From Bacillus cereus (GTDB lineage: Bacteria > Bacillota > Bacilli > Bacillales > Bacillaceae_G), in NCBI RefSeq assembly GCF_025917685.1, contig NZ_CP089518.1, forward strand, positions 807,001-871,000: a DNA stretch of 64,000 nt. Reading direction: 5' to 3'. How positions within the stretch are numbered: the first letter of the stretch is position 1; each line of letters begins with the position of its first letter. A program made the position numbers and the translations under genes. Positions 15,398-23,628 of the stretch are shown piece after piece. The notes under the pieces were generated by a model, which was not told where the DNA came from, ran no database searches, and was given only the letters and a program-made list of their open reading frames with translations.

Positions 15398-17860
15398 GTG
15401 GAAAGAACTGCTTTACTAAAAGTAAAAGGCCTTATTGGATTATTGATGGTTTTTGTATTAGCTTTTGTATCATTGCCGTGGAATACACCAGTCAAAGCGG
15501 AAGAGAAAAAACAAGAAAAGGCACCAAGTGAGAAGAAAATTGTTTTCCCGGTGGTAAGTGATGTACATATTAAAGATAGTGGAACAGATGATACGTTCCG
15601 CTGGAAAAGAGCGATTGAACAATTTAATACGCTTGCACCAAAGCAAGACGCGTTTGTCATTGTAGGTGATTTTACTGATTCGGGTTCAGTAAAGCAATAT
15701 GATCGTTTCATGCAAGTGTATAACGAAAATGCAAGTAAAGATGCGGTACGAATGAATTCTCTAGGTAATCATGATTATTGGAACGGCTTATCTGTAGAGG
15801 GAGCGCAGAAGCGTTTTTTAGAAAAGACAGGAATGGAATCAATTTATTATCATAATGTAGTAAAAGGGTATCACTTTATCGTAATGTCACCGGAAGATGG
15901 AACAACGCATGGCTATTATTCGGACAAGCAAATTAATTGGTTAAAAGAAGAAATGGCAAAGGCACAAAAAGATGATCCAGAAAAACCGATTTTCGTATTT
16001 TTACATCAACATATCAAAGATACAGTATACGGTAGTCAAGAGTGGGGAACGAAAGATAGTGCGAAAATTAATGAGGTATTAAAACAATACCCACAGGTTA
16101 TTACGTTTTCAGGGCATTCGCATTATCCGTTAGATGATCCAAGATCGATTCACCAAAAAGACTTTACATCAGTTGGCACATCTTCAGTAAGTTATATGGA
16201 GGTTGAAGGTGGTAAAGTACAAGGAAATATCCCGCCAGGAGCTAGTACATTAAGCCAAGGTTTATTAGTAGAAGTAGATGATAAAGAAGTAACAATTAAT
16301 CGCCGTGATTTCCATACAAATTCTTGGACAGGCGAGCCTTGGAAAATTAAATTACCAGCAAAGAAAGACACATTTACACATGTAGAAGATCGTGATAAAG
16401 AAAAGCCTTACTTTGCTAAGGATGCAAAGCTTGCTGTATCAAATGTAACAGAAAATGCGGCAACAGTAACATTCCCGCAAGCGTTGGACAACCTTCTTGT
16501 TCATTCTTATCGCTTGCAAGCAAAGGATAAACAAACAGGTGAGATTAAAAATAAGCTATTAGCGTTCTCTGAGTTTTATCGTGATCCAGTGCCGAAAGAG
16601 CTTACATTTACGCTTGCTGGATTAGATGGCGGGAAAACATATACACTTGAAGTAGTTGCAATTGATTCGTTTGGCAATGAAAGTGCGCAACCGTTAACTG
16701 CAGAAATCACAACGAAAAAAGATAATATTGATCCGAATGTGAAAGTACCAAAGGCAGACGTTTTTGATGTGAATTTTTTAGATGGTACATTTAAAGATAA
16801 CTCACCGTTTGGAACGAAAGGTGATGTGAAAGGCGATGTATCTATTGAATATGATAAAGCTTTGAAAACAAATGCAATGAAATTAAATGGAAAAGCAAAT
16901 ACATTTGGGTACCTTCCATTCTCAGTAGCACAAAAAGAAAAAGTAGCAAATTCATTTACGTTAGAAACTGTATTTTCAATGAATGAAATTCGCGGACAAG
17001 GTATTTTGCAAAATACAGAGAGCGGTGGAATTGGTTTTGAGTCTACAGGAAGTGGATATGTAGAATTATGGGCTCATATTGGCGGAAGTTATAAACGTGT
17101 TGGCGTTCAATTAGAAGCGAACAAAACGTATCATTTAACAGGAACGTATAACGGAAGTGAAGTAGCAATTTATGTAGATGGTAAAAAAGTAAATAGCCAG
17201 CCAGCTCAAGGGAAAGTGTATCACCCGAACGTACCATTTGCATTTGGTGCTGATCCTGATAGCAATGGAAATGGTGGCATTCCGTTAAATGGACAAATTG
17301 CGTTAGCAAAATTATATAGTAAAGCATTAAGTTCTTCAGAAGTATTAGCAGCATATAACGAGTTTTCTAATCGTACAAAATTAGAGCAAGTAAATGCGTT
17401 ATATGAAGAGAGTGGAAAAGTGAAAGAAGTGTTAGCTGGTACTTATGAATTTGGTGAAAAGCCAGGTCAGTATTCACAAGCAGCTTTTAACGAATTACAA
17501 AGAAGCTATGACAATGCAAAGAAAGTGTTTGAGAATATAGCAAGTACAGGAGAACAAATTGTTCAAACGTATAATGAATTAAAAACAGCAAACCAAACAT
17601 TTGTCCAATCAAAGGTAGCAGAAGAACAGCCAAAAACACCGAAAGAAAAATTACAAGTGAATATTGAATCTGCAAAGGCTTTAGTAAAGAAAGCGCAAGA
17701 TGGAAATGTAACAGACGGTTCTGTTAAATCATTAAGCCAAAAAATCACAGTTGCAGAATCTGTGTTAAAAGATAAAAATGTAAAAGATGAGTATGTGGAA
17801 TCAATGAATCGTACATTAGAGCACGCTATTTCACTTGTTGAAAAAAGCATCAACAAATAA
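15398..17860 (+). CDS. Secreted multidomain metallophosphoesterase
   Basis: An 820-residue exported protein. After a signal peptide (about residues 1-35, ending near VKA-EE) comes a calcineurin-type phosphoesterase domain with all metal motifs: VSDVHI, VGDFTDSG, LGNHDYW, FLHQH and SGHSHYP. A fibronectin type III-like domain (about 330-430), a concanavalin/LamG-like domain (about 455-655, with YVDGKKV) and a helical C-terminal region (about 660-820) follow. The substrate could be a nucleotide or phospho-compound outside the cell. GTG 15398 is chosen because GAGGAGG sits six bases upstream; an ATG at 15383 precedes that site. No LPXTG anchor is present. Confidence 0.82.
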   Translation: MERTALLKVKGLIGLLMVFVLAFVSLPWNTPVKAEEKKQEKAPSEKKIVFPVVSDVHIKDSGTDDTFRWKRAIEQFNTLAPKQDAFVIVGDFTDSGSVKQYDRFMQVYNENASKDAVRMNSLGNHDYWNGLSVEGAQKRFLEKTGMESIYYHNVVKGYHFIVMSPEDGTTHGYYSDKQINWLKEEMAKAQKDDPEKPIFVFLHQHIKDTVYGSQEWGTKDSAKINEVLKQYPQVITFSGHSHYPLDDPRSIHQKDFTSVGTSSVSYMEVEGGKVQGNIPPGASTLSQGLLVEVDDKEVTINRRDFHTNSWTGEPWKIKLPAKKDTFTHVEDRDKEKPYFAKDAKLAVSNVTENAATVTFPQALDNLLVHSYRLQAKDKQTGEIKNKLLAFSEFYRDPVPKELTFTLAGLDGGKTYTLEVVAIDSFGNESAQPLTAEITTKKDNIDPNVKVPKADVFDVNFLDGTFKDNSPFGTKGDVKGDVSIEYDKALKTNAMKLNGKANTFGYLPFSVAQKEKVANSFTLETVFSMNEIRGQGILQNTESGGIGFESTGSGYVELWAHIGGSYKRVGVQLEANKTYHLTGTYNGSEVAIYVDGKKVNSQPAQGKVYHPNVPFAFGADPDSNGNGGIPLNGQIALAKLYSKALSSSEVLAAYNEFSNRTKLEQVNALYEESGKVKEVLAGTYEFGEKPGQYSQAAFNELQRSYDNAKKVFENIASTGEQIVQTYNELKTANQTFVQSKVAEEQPKTPKEKLQVNIESAKALVKKAQDGNVTDGSVKSLSQKITVAESVLKDKNVKDEYVESMNRTLEHAISLVEKSINK

Positions 17861-17870
17861 GGTATAAGAA

Positions 17871-17902
17871 AAAGAAGCTTATCATGATGGGCTTCTTTTT
17901 TG
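17871..17902 (+). terminator. Terminator after the phosphoesterase gene
   Basis: AAAGAAGC and GCTTCTTT arms followed by TTTTG. Confidence 0.7.
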
Positions 17903-17939
17903 TTATACTAAAAGTAGTATAGAAAAGGGAGCGAATAAT

Positions 17940-18143
17940 TTGGAAGAGAAAAAGCTAAAAAGAATTCTTGAATATGTATGGATCGCGGTTGTGCTCCTTG
18001 TAGGATATTATTTATTAAAAGATAAAAGTATTTGGGTTCTATTTTTAATGACTTTCTTATTAGCGGGTTTAGGCACGTTATTTATTAACTTTTTCTTTGA
18101 TAGTGTAAACGCGTGGAGAAAGAAAAAGAAGGAGACGAAGTAA
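17940..18143 (+). CDS. Small two-helix membrane protein
   Basis: A 67-residue protein with two predicted membrane helices (WIAVVLLVGYYLL and VLFLMTFLLAGLGTLFINFFF), a charged N-terminus and a Lys-rich C-terminus. It starts with TTG behind AAAGGGAGCG. It is not recognised as a named family; a role cannot be given. A tiny ORF with its own ribosome binding site follows 10 bases later. Confidence 0.55.
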   Translation: MEEKKLKRILEYVWIAVVLLVGYYLLKDKSIWVLFLMTFLLAGLGTLFINFFFDSVNAWRKKKKETK

Positions 18144-18153
18144 GGGGATAAGT

Positions 18154-18210
18154 ATGCAAAGGTTGAAGCCTATGTGGGCAGCGGCATATTTTTCAATTTA
18201 CAATCGTTAA
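18154..18210 (+). CDS. Possible 18-residue peptide
   Basis: ATG is preceded by AAGGGGATAAGT, a strong ribosome binding site at good distance, 10 bases after the preceding stop. The predicted peptide is 18 residues with an aromatic C-terminal half (AAYFSIYNR). It may be translated with the small membrane protein, or be chance. Confidence 0.25.
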   Translation: MQRLKPMWAAAYFSIYNR

Positions 18211-18232
18211 CGAAAAAACATAATAAAACATG

Positions 18233-18267
18233 AAAATAGCTCGCCGTTTTATCGGCGAGCTATTTTG
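18233..18267. terminator. Bidirectional terminator
   Basis: AAAATAGCTCGCCG and CGGCGAGCTATTTT arms with a TTTTAT loop serve both the small-gene unit and the convergent permease gene. Confidence 0.85.
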
Positions 18268-19671
18268 TTATGCTTCTTTCGTCTCATCATTTGTTTTTTC
18301 ATTAGCTAGATGACTATGTTTTCTAGAGTAGAAGAAATAGACGCATAAACCGATTATAAGCCAGACTGTAAAGCTGATCCATGTCGTTTTAGACAAATTA
18401 ATCATTAAATATAAACAACAAAGAATAGCGACAACTGGTAGTACAGGTACGAGTGGTGCGCGGAATCCACGTTTTAAATCAGGATGAGTTTTCCGTAAAA
18501 TAAGTACAGCAAAGCAAACGAAGGTGAAGGCTGTTAACGTACCGATGTTTACTAAATTAGCTAGTAAATGTAAGTCTAAAAGTCCTGCTAATAGAGCTGC
18601 AAATACTCCAGTAATCCATGTGTTTAATAAAGGGATTTTTACTTTTTTATTTACGCGTGATAAAGCTTTTGGGAGTAAGCCGTCTCGGCTCATTGCATAA
18701 GAAACACGAACTTGTCCATACATAACGACTAAAAGAACGGTTGTCATTCCTGTCATCGCACCAACTGCAAGTAGCCCCGCAATAGTATCTTCACCAACGA
18801 AATGTAGTGCAAATGCAACTGGATCAGAAACGTCTAATTGCGTGTAAGGAACCATGCCTGTTAAAACGAAAGATACGATCATGTATAAAACTGTACAAAT
18901 AAGAAGGGAACCGATAATGCCAATTGGTAAGTCGCGCTGCGGTTTTTTCGTTTCTTCTGCCGCGGTTGCAATTGCATCAAAACCTAAAAAGGCGAAGAAG
19001 ACAGTGGCAGCGCCAGTAATAATACCGTCGTACCCGAATGGAATGAACGGTGTCCAATTTTCAGGTTTTACATATTTTGCGCCTGCTACGATAAAGGCGA
19101 TAATAACTGCTAATTTTATAAGGACCATAATATTATTAATGCGTGCGCTTTCGCGTATACCAAAACTTAAAAGACCAGTAATGAGAAGTAAAATACAAAC
19201 AGCGGGTAAATCAATGAGACCACCTCTTCCTGTACCAGGGGCCGAGGAAATAATGGTGGGAAGGTGTATATTGAACCCTTGAAGCAATGATTGTAAGTAT
19301 CCAGACCAGCCAACAGCTACCGCTGCAACAGCGAGTAAATATTCGAGCATTAAACACCAACCAACGATAAAGGCGACAACTTCTCCGACAGTCATGTATG
19401 CATAAGTGTAAACACTGCCTGAGACTGGTATAGAAGAAGCGAATTCGGCATAACAAAAGGCTACACAAGCACAAGTAAATGCAGCAATAAGGAATGATAG
19501 CATAATACCAGGGCCAGAATGTTTTGCCGCTACGATACCTGTTAATACAAAAATCCCTGTCCCAATTACGGCGCCGATTCCTAAAAACGTTAAATCGAGT
19601 GCCGTTAATGTTCGATCTAGCTGCCTTGGTGATTCAGTACTAAGTGCTTTTTTTCGTAATAATGACTTCAC
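18268..19671 (-). CDS. APC-type amino acid permease (YfnA/YhdG-like)
   Basis: A 467-residue permease with twelve or more membrane helices. The N-terminal signature LTFLGIGAVIGTGIFVLTG is the substrate-binding unwound helix of APC transporters, and PVSGSVYTYAYMTVGEVVAFIVGW and FFAFLGFDAIATAAEETKKPQRDLPIGI are typical of the cationic amino acid transporter subgroup. GTG 19671 was chosen because AAAGGAGGAG lies 8 bases upstream; earlier ATG codons overlap or precede this site. Substrate not determined. Single gene. Confidence 0.8.
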   Translation of the reverse strand: MKSLLRKKALSTESPRQLDRTLTALDLTFLGIGAVIGTGIFVLTGIVAAKHSGPGIMLSFLIAAFTCACVAFCYAEFASSIPVSGSVYTYAYMTVGEVVAFIVGWCLMLEYLLAVAAVAVGWSGYLQSLLQGFNIHLPTIISSAPGTGRGGLIDLPAVCILLLITGLLSFGIRESARINNIMVLIKLAVIIAFIVAGAKYVKPENWTPFIPFGYDGIITGAATVFFAFLGFDAIATAAEETKKPQRDLPIGIIGSLLICTVLYMIVSFVLTGMVPYTQLDVSDPVAFALHFVGEDTIAGLLAVGAMTGMTTVLLVVMYGQVRVSYAMSRDGLLPKALSRVNKKVKIPLLNTWITGVFAALLAGLLDLHLLANLVNIGTLTAFTFVCFAVLILRKTHPDLKRGFRAPLVPVLPVVAILCCLYLMINLSKTTWISFTVWLIIGLCVYFFYSRKHSHLANEKTNDETKEA

Positions 19672-19949
19672 TTTGAACTCTCCTCCTTTAGTTTTCATCT
19701 CCATAACTGCGAATATAGTACGAGCCTATTGGAAAAGAGTATGTAAGTGAATGAAGATACAGTTATGGTATGTAGTTTTTTTAAAATTTCTGGATTAATC
19801 TTATTATAATTCAGAATATTTTGTCAAATAAAAATGTGACAAATAAAATGCGAATGAATAGGGGAAACTACTTGCAGAAATAGACGAGGGTTAACGGAGT
19901 GATAAAACCATTCATTAAAGTTTCACTTTATAAAGTAGGAGAAGATGCT

Positions 19950-21077
19950 ATGTTATTTTATTTTGAACTTGTCGTCATTTTACTTTGTACGAAATTAGCT
20001 GGTGATATTAGTGTGAGACTCGGCCAGCCTTCTGTACTTGGTAAATTAATTGTTGGTATTATTATCGGTCCTGCTGTACTCGGTATTATTAATAGTTCAG
20101 AACTTATCGATGAGCTGAGTGAAATTGGTGTTTTACTACTTATGTTTATGGCAGGGCTTGAAACAGATTTAGAAGAGTTAAATCGGAATTTGAAATCTGC
20201 ATTCGCAGTAGCGATGGGAGGAATTATTTTTCCATTCCTTGGTGGGTATTTAGCAGGACTTGCGTTTGGAATGTTACAGTCGCATGCTATCTTTTTAGGG
20301 TTATTACTTTGTGCCACTTCGGTTAGTATTTCTGTTCAAACACTAAGAGATTTAGGAAAAATGAATACGAGAGAAAGTACGACAATTTTAGGGGCAGCTG
20401 TATTTGATGATGTAATTGTTGTTATTTTATTAGCATTTGTGATGAGCTTTTTAGGTACACAAGATGTAAATGTAACGCTTGTCATTGCAAAGAAAATTAT
20501 CTTTTTTGTAAGTATCGTTTTCATCTCTTGGAAAGTTGTTCCATGGATTATGAAAATGCTCGTACCACTTCGCGTAACAGAAGCATTAATTAGTGCAGCT
20601 CTTATTATTTGTTTCTCATTTTCGTATTACAGTGAAATGATGGGCATTGCAGGTATTATTGGAGCATTTGCAGCCGGAATTGCCATTTCTCAAACAGAGT
20701 ATAAGCATGAAGTGGAACATAAAATTGAACCGATTGCTTATGCGATATTTGTACCGGTGTTCTTCGTAAGTATTGGAATGGAAATTACATTTCAAGGTAT
20801 CGGAAGCCAGCTTTGGTTCATTATCATCATGACGCTTATTGCGATATTCACAAAGTTAATCGGATCAGGTTTAGGCGCAAGACTGACAGGATTCAATCTT
20901 CAATCTTCTATTAGTATTGGTGCGGGAATGGTTTCGCGCGGAGAAGTGGCGCTTATCATCGCAGCGAATGGACTTGCGGCGAATTTATTAGCGAAAGAAA
21001 ATTTCACAGCGATTGTAATTGTTGTTATATTAACAACAATTATTACGCCGCCGCTTTTGAAGAAGTATTTTGTATAG
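19950..21077 (+). CDS. Cation:proton antiporter (CPA2/GerN-NapA type)
   Basis: A 375-residue membrane protein with about eleven or twelve helices. Family signs are RLGQPSVLGKLIVGIIIGP, LMFMAGLETDLEEL, the transport-site AAVFDDVIVVILLAF with the Asp-Asp pair, and GMVSRGEVALIIAANG. It lacks the TrkA/RCK C-terminal domain of Kef proteins. Related B. cereus proteins GerN and GerT act in spore germination and sodium tolerance; assignment to either is not possible here. ATG 19950 follows TAGGAGA; a GTG at 19899 would add 17 residues. Confidence 0.8.
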   Translation: MLFYFELVVILLCTKLAGDISVRLGQPSVLGKLIVGIIIGPAVLGIINSSELIDELSEIGVLLLMFMAGLETDLEELNRNLKSAFAVAMGGIIFPFLGGYLAGLAFGMLQSHAIFLGLLLCATSVSISVQTLRDLGKMNTRESTTILGAAVFDDVIVVILLAFVMSFLGTQDVNVTLVIAKKIIFFVSIVFISWKVVPWIMKMLVPLRVTEALISAALIICFSFSYYSEMMGIAGIIGAFAAGIAISQTEYKHEVEHKIEPIAYAIFVPVFFVSIGMEITFQGIGSQLWFIIIMTLIAIFTKLIGSGLGARLTGFNLQSSISIGAGMVSRGEVALIIAANGLAANLLAKENFTAIVIVVILTTIITPPLLKKYFV

Positions 21078-21082
21078 AGAGG

Positions 21083-21118
21083 AAGGGCTTATCTGACGTA
21101 GGTAAGCTCTTTTTTTAT
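21083..21118 (+). terminator. Terminator after the antiporter gene
   Basis: AGGGCTTATC and GGTAAGCTCT arms (with one mismatch) followed by TTTTTTT. Confidence 0.7.
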
Positions 21119-21201
21119 TGCAAAAGGCAATGGTCATGTGGCATGAAAGGTTTGGAATTATGGTAAAATCTATGTATGTGATATGACAAGGAGGGGGAAG
21201 T

Positions 21202-21531
21202 GTGAAGATTACAAAGGGGAAAGTTATAGGTGTAATCATACTTATTGCACTATGTATACCATTTACTGCATGGAAAGAGTCAAAAGTGAAAGATTTTCCA
21301 GTTTCTATTTTTTCTTCCTATGTAGAAGACGAAAACTTGAAAGACTATAAGTACACTGCTTTTGTGCCTGACCTTGCAATTTGGATACATGGATGGGAAA
21401 AACAGCGATCTGAAGGTGAAATAACGTCATATAAAAAAGGGGATCGAACTGTAATCGTTCACCATCCACCTGGTAATGATGCTTTTTATCTATATGATAC
21501 AAATGATATTAGAGAATATACGCAACCGTAA
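21202..21531 (+). CDS. Small membrane-anchored or secreted protein of unknown function
   Basis: A 109-residue protein with an N-terminal hydrophobic helix (VIGVIILIALCIPFTAW) followed by about 80 extracytoplasmic residues. No family was recognised. GTG follows GGAGGGGGAA. Seventeen bases separate it from murR, whose GTG uses the GGAGG after this stop, so the two are probably cotranscribed; any link to muropeptide recycling is only positional. Confidence 0.6.
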   Translation: MKITKGKVIGVIILIALCIPFTAWKESKVKDFPVSIFSSYVEDENLKDYKYTAFVPDLAIWIHGWEKQRSEGEITSYKKGDRTVIVHHPPGNDAFYLYDTNDIREYTQP

Positions 21532-21548
21532 GAAGTGGAGGTTAAATA

Positions 21549-22412
21549 GTGAAAGCTTCAACATTACTATTTAAAATTGAAAGTAATATGGATCAATTTT
21601 CACCAGCTGAAAAGAAGGTTGCCATGTACATAATGGAGAATGCAGAGATTGTTCCGAACTTAACGACGAAAGAAGTGTCAACGAATGCAGGCGCAAGTGA
21701 GGCAAGTGTTGTTCGCTTTTGTAAGTCGATTGGGATTGGGAGCTTTAAAGCATTTAAAATCGCGCTCGTTCGTGAATTAACGATTGCTGATTATAATATT
21801 AATGATTTTTCAGTGATGAATACGGAAGATGGACCGTACGATTTGTTTAATAAAGTTACATATGTGAATAAAGCTGCAATTGAGGCGAGCGTTACTGCGA
21901 TAGATAAAAAGGAACTTGAGAAAGCTGCAGATCGTATTGTAAATGCAGATAAAATTATATTTTACGGAGTAGGCGGATCAGCTACTCCGGCGATGGATGG
22001 GGCTTATAAATTTACAAGGCTCGGATTTACAGCGATGATGCTATCTGATTTTCATATGATGTTACCGCTTGTGACGAATTTAAAAGAAGGCGATATATTT
22101 GTTGCGATTTCAACTTCTGGGCGGACGAAAGATGTGCTCGAAATGGCACAATATGCGAAGAGACAAGGTGCAACTGTTATCGGAATTACGAAACTTGATC
22201 AATCATCACCTTTATATAAAGAAGCGGACATTCGCCTTTGTATGCCTGATGTAGAACAAGATCATCGTATTGCGAGTATTGCTTCGAGAATGACGCAATT
22301 GAATATGATTGATGCTTTATATGTGATTACTTTCAATCGAATTGGCAATAAAGTGCTGGATCAATTTATGGAGACAAGAGAAGAAGCAGTGCGATTACGG
22401 AAGTTAAAGTAG
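21549..22412 (+). CDS. murR: MurR/RpiR family transcriptional regulator
   Basis: A 287-residue regulator with an N-terminal RpiR helix-turn-helix (TTKEVSTNAGASEASVVRFCKSIGIGSFKAFKIAL) and a C-terminal SIS sugar-phosphate domain (about 120-260; IIFYGVGGSA, VAISTSGRTKDVLEMA). The next genes encode MurNAc-6-phosphate enzymes, so it is the likely MurNAc-6-P-responsive repressor of murQ-murP-mupG. Two identical-type palindromes upstream of murQ are its candidate sites. GTG start behind TGGAGG. Confidence 0.85.
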   Translation: MKASTLLFKIESNMDQFSPAEKKVAMYIMENAEIVPNLTTKEVSTNAGASEASVVRFCKSIGIGSFKAFKIALVRELTIADYNINDFSVMNTEDGPYDLFNKVTYVNKAAIEASVTAIDKKELEKAADRIVNADKIIFYGVGGSATPAMDGAYKFTRLGFTAMMLSDFHMMLPLVTNLKEGDIFVAISTSGRTKDVLEMAQYAKRQGATVIGITKLDQSSPLYKEADIRLCMPDVEQDHRIASIASRMTQLNMIDALYVITFNRIGNKVLDQFMETREEAVRLRKLK

Positions 22413-22439
22413 GAGAAAAGGTGAGGAGACTCATCTTTT

Positions 22440-22595
22440 TTTATCCCGCATTAACGGGCAGTAAGACCCCCCTCAAAATTCAGCGGAAGCAAAGAAAGTT
22501 AGGTGGGGGATCAACTGCCCGTAAACGCCCGATTGGTTCAGCTAATAATCAGTGGGGGATGAACAAAACCCCCACTGATTAAAGTTTCACTTTAT
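22440..22595 (+). repeat. bcr1-type repeat, full length
   Basis: A 156-base element starting TTTATCCCGC and ending AAAGTTTCACTTTAT, with TTTAT at both ends as the apparent target duplication. It contains internal complementary parts: ACGGGCAG with CTGCCCGT, and AATCAGTGGGGG with CCCCCACTGATT. Size, ends and structure fit bcr1, the mobile-like repeat of the B. cereus group. It lies between murR and the murQ promoter. Confidence 0.85.
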
Positions 22596-22622
22596 TATCT
22601 TTGACACAAATATGTCATGTTG

Positions 22623-22637
22623 TGAAATTTTATTTCA
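22623..22637. promoter_or_regulatory. Operator 1 of the mur cluster
   Basis: TGAAAT-TTT-ATTTCA, a perfect palindrome just upstream of the murQ -35 box, with the same half-sites as operator 2. Confidence 0.65.
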
Positions 22638-22655
22638 TAAAATAAGAAAGAGTTA

Positions 22656-22683
22656 TTGATTTTTAGTTTCTTAAAGTTATAAT
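22656..22683 (+). promoter_or_regulatory. murQ: Sigma-A promoter of murQ
   Basis: TTGATT, a 16-base spacer and TATAAT. The start point falls within operator 2. Confidence 0.7.
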
Positions 22684-22690
22684 AAAAGTG

Positions 22691-22705
22691 TGAAATATAA
22701 TTTCA
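22691..22705. promoter_or_regulatory. Operator 2 of the mur cluster
   Basis: TGAAAT-ATA-ATTTCA, a perfect palindrome covering the expected transcription start, 68 bases from operator 1. Binding at both sites could loop out or block the promoter. Confidence 0.65.
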
Positions 22706-22719
22706 AAGAGGGTGGCAAT

Positions 22720-23604
22720 ATGTTAGAAAATTTATCGACAGAACACCGTAATGAGAAAACGACGAATCTAGATGAGATGAGTATAAAAGAAGTGTTACAA
22801 AGTATGAATGAAGAAGATCGAACGGTTGCGTTAGCAGTTGAAAAAGAGATAGAACAAATTGAAAAGGTAGTACAGACTGTTATTAAATCTTTTGAAAAAG
22901 AGGGCCGATTAATTTATATTGGGGCTGGTACGAGTGGCCGTTTAGGTATTTTAGATGCGGTTGAATGTCCACCGACATTTGGAACGGATGATAAAATGGT
23001 GCAAGGATTTATAGCAGGTGGATTGAAAGCGTTTACTAAGGCGGTAGAAGGTGCCGAAGATCGCGAAGAGTTAGCAGAAGAAGATTTGAAAAGTATTGGA
23101 TTAAACGAGAAAGATACAGTGATTGGTATTGCCGCAAGTGGTAGAACCCCTTACGTAATTGGCGGATTGAAATACGCACATAGTGTGGGAGCTAGTACGG
23201 CGAGTATTTCTTGTAATAAAAATGCTGAAATAAGTAAATATGCAAAACTAAATGTGGAAGTAGAAACAGGCGCAGAAATTTTAACAGGCTCAACGCGTTT
23301 GAAGGCTGGAACAGCGCAAAAATTAGTACTTAATATGATTTCAACAGCGTCAATGATTGGTGTAGGAAAAGTATATAAAAACTTAATGGTAGATGTTCAA
23401 TCTACGAATGAAAAGTTAGTAGAACGATCAAAACGAATTATTGTGGCAGCAACAGGAGTTAGTTATGAAGTAGCGGCAGAGTGTTATGAAAAAGCAGAAC
23501 GTAATGTGAAAGCTGCGATTGTTATGGTGTTATTGCGGTGTGAGTATGGGGAAGCACTGGAGAAATTAAAAGAAGCGAAAGGGTTTGTGAAGAAGGCACT
23601 ATAA
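22720..23604 (+). CDS. murQ: N-acetylmuramic acid 6-phosphate etherase MurQ
   Basis: A 294-residue SIS-domain enzyme that cleaves the lactyl ether of MurNAc-6-phosphate to GlcNAc-6-phosphate and D-lactate. The N-terminal LSTEHRNEKTTNLDEMS and the SIS signature GAGTSGRLGILDAVECPPTFG are diagnostic, as are AASGRTPYVIGGL and TGSTRLKAGTAQKLVLNMIST. ATG 22720 follows GAGGGTGG; an ATG at 22690 lies inside the operator. First gene of murQ-murP-mupG. Confidence 0.95.
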   Translation: MLENLSTEHRNEKTTNLDEMSIKEVLQSMNEEDRTVALAVEKEIEQIEKVVQTVIKSFEKEGRLIYIGAGTSGRLGILDAVECPPTFGTDDKMVQGFIAGGLKAFTKAVEGAEDREELAEEDLKSIGLNEKDTVIGIAASGRTPYVIGGLKYAHSVGASTASISCNKNAEISKYAKLNVEVETGAEILTGSTRLKAGTAQKLVLNMISTASMIGVGKVYKNLMVDVQSTNEKLVERSKRIIVAATGVSYEVAAECYEKAERNVKAAIVMVLLRCEYGEALEKLKEAKGFVKKAL

Positions 23605-23628
23605 AATAATAGGGAGGGGGATTCTATT

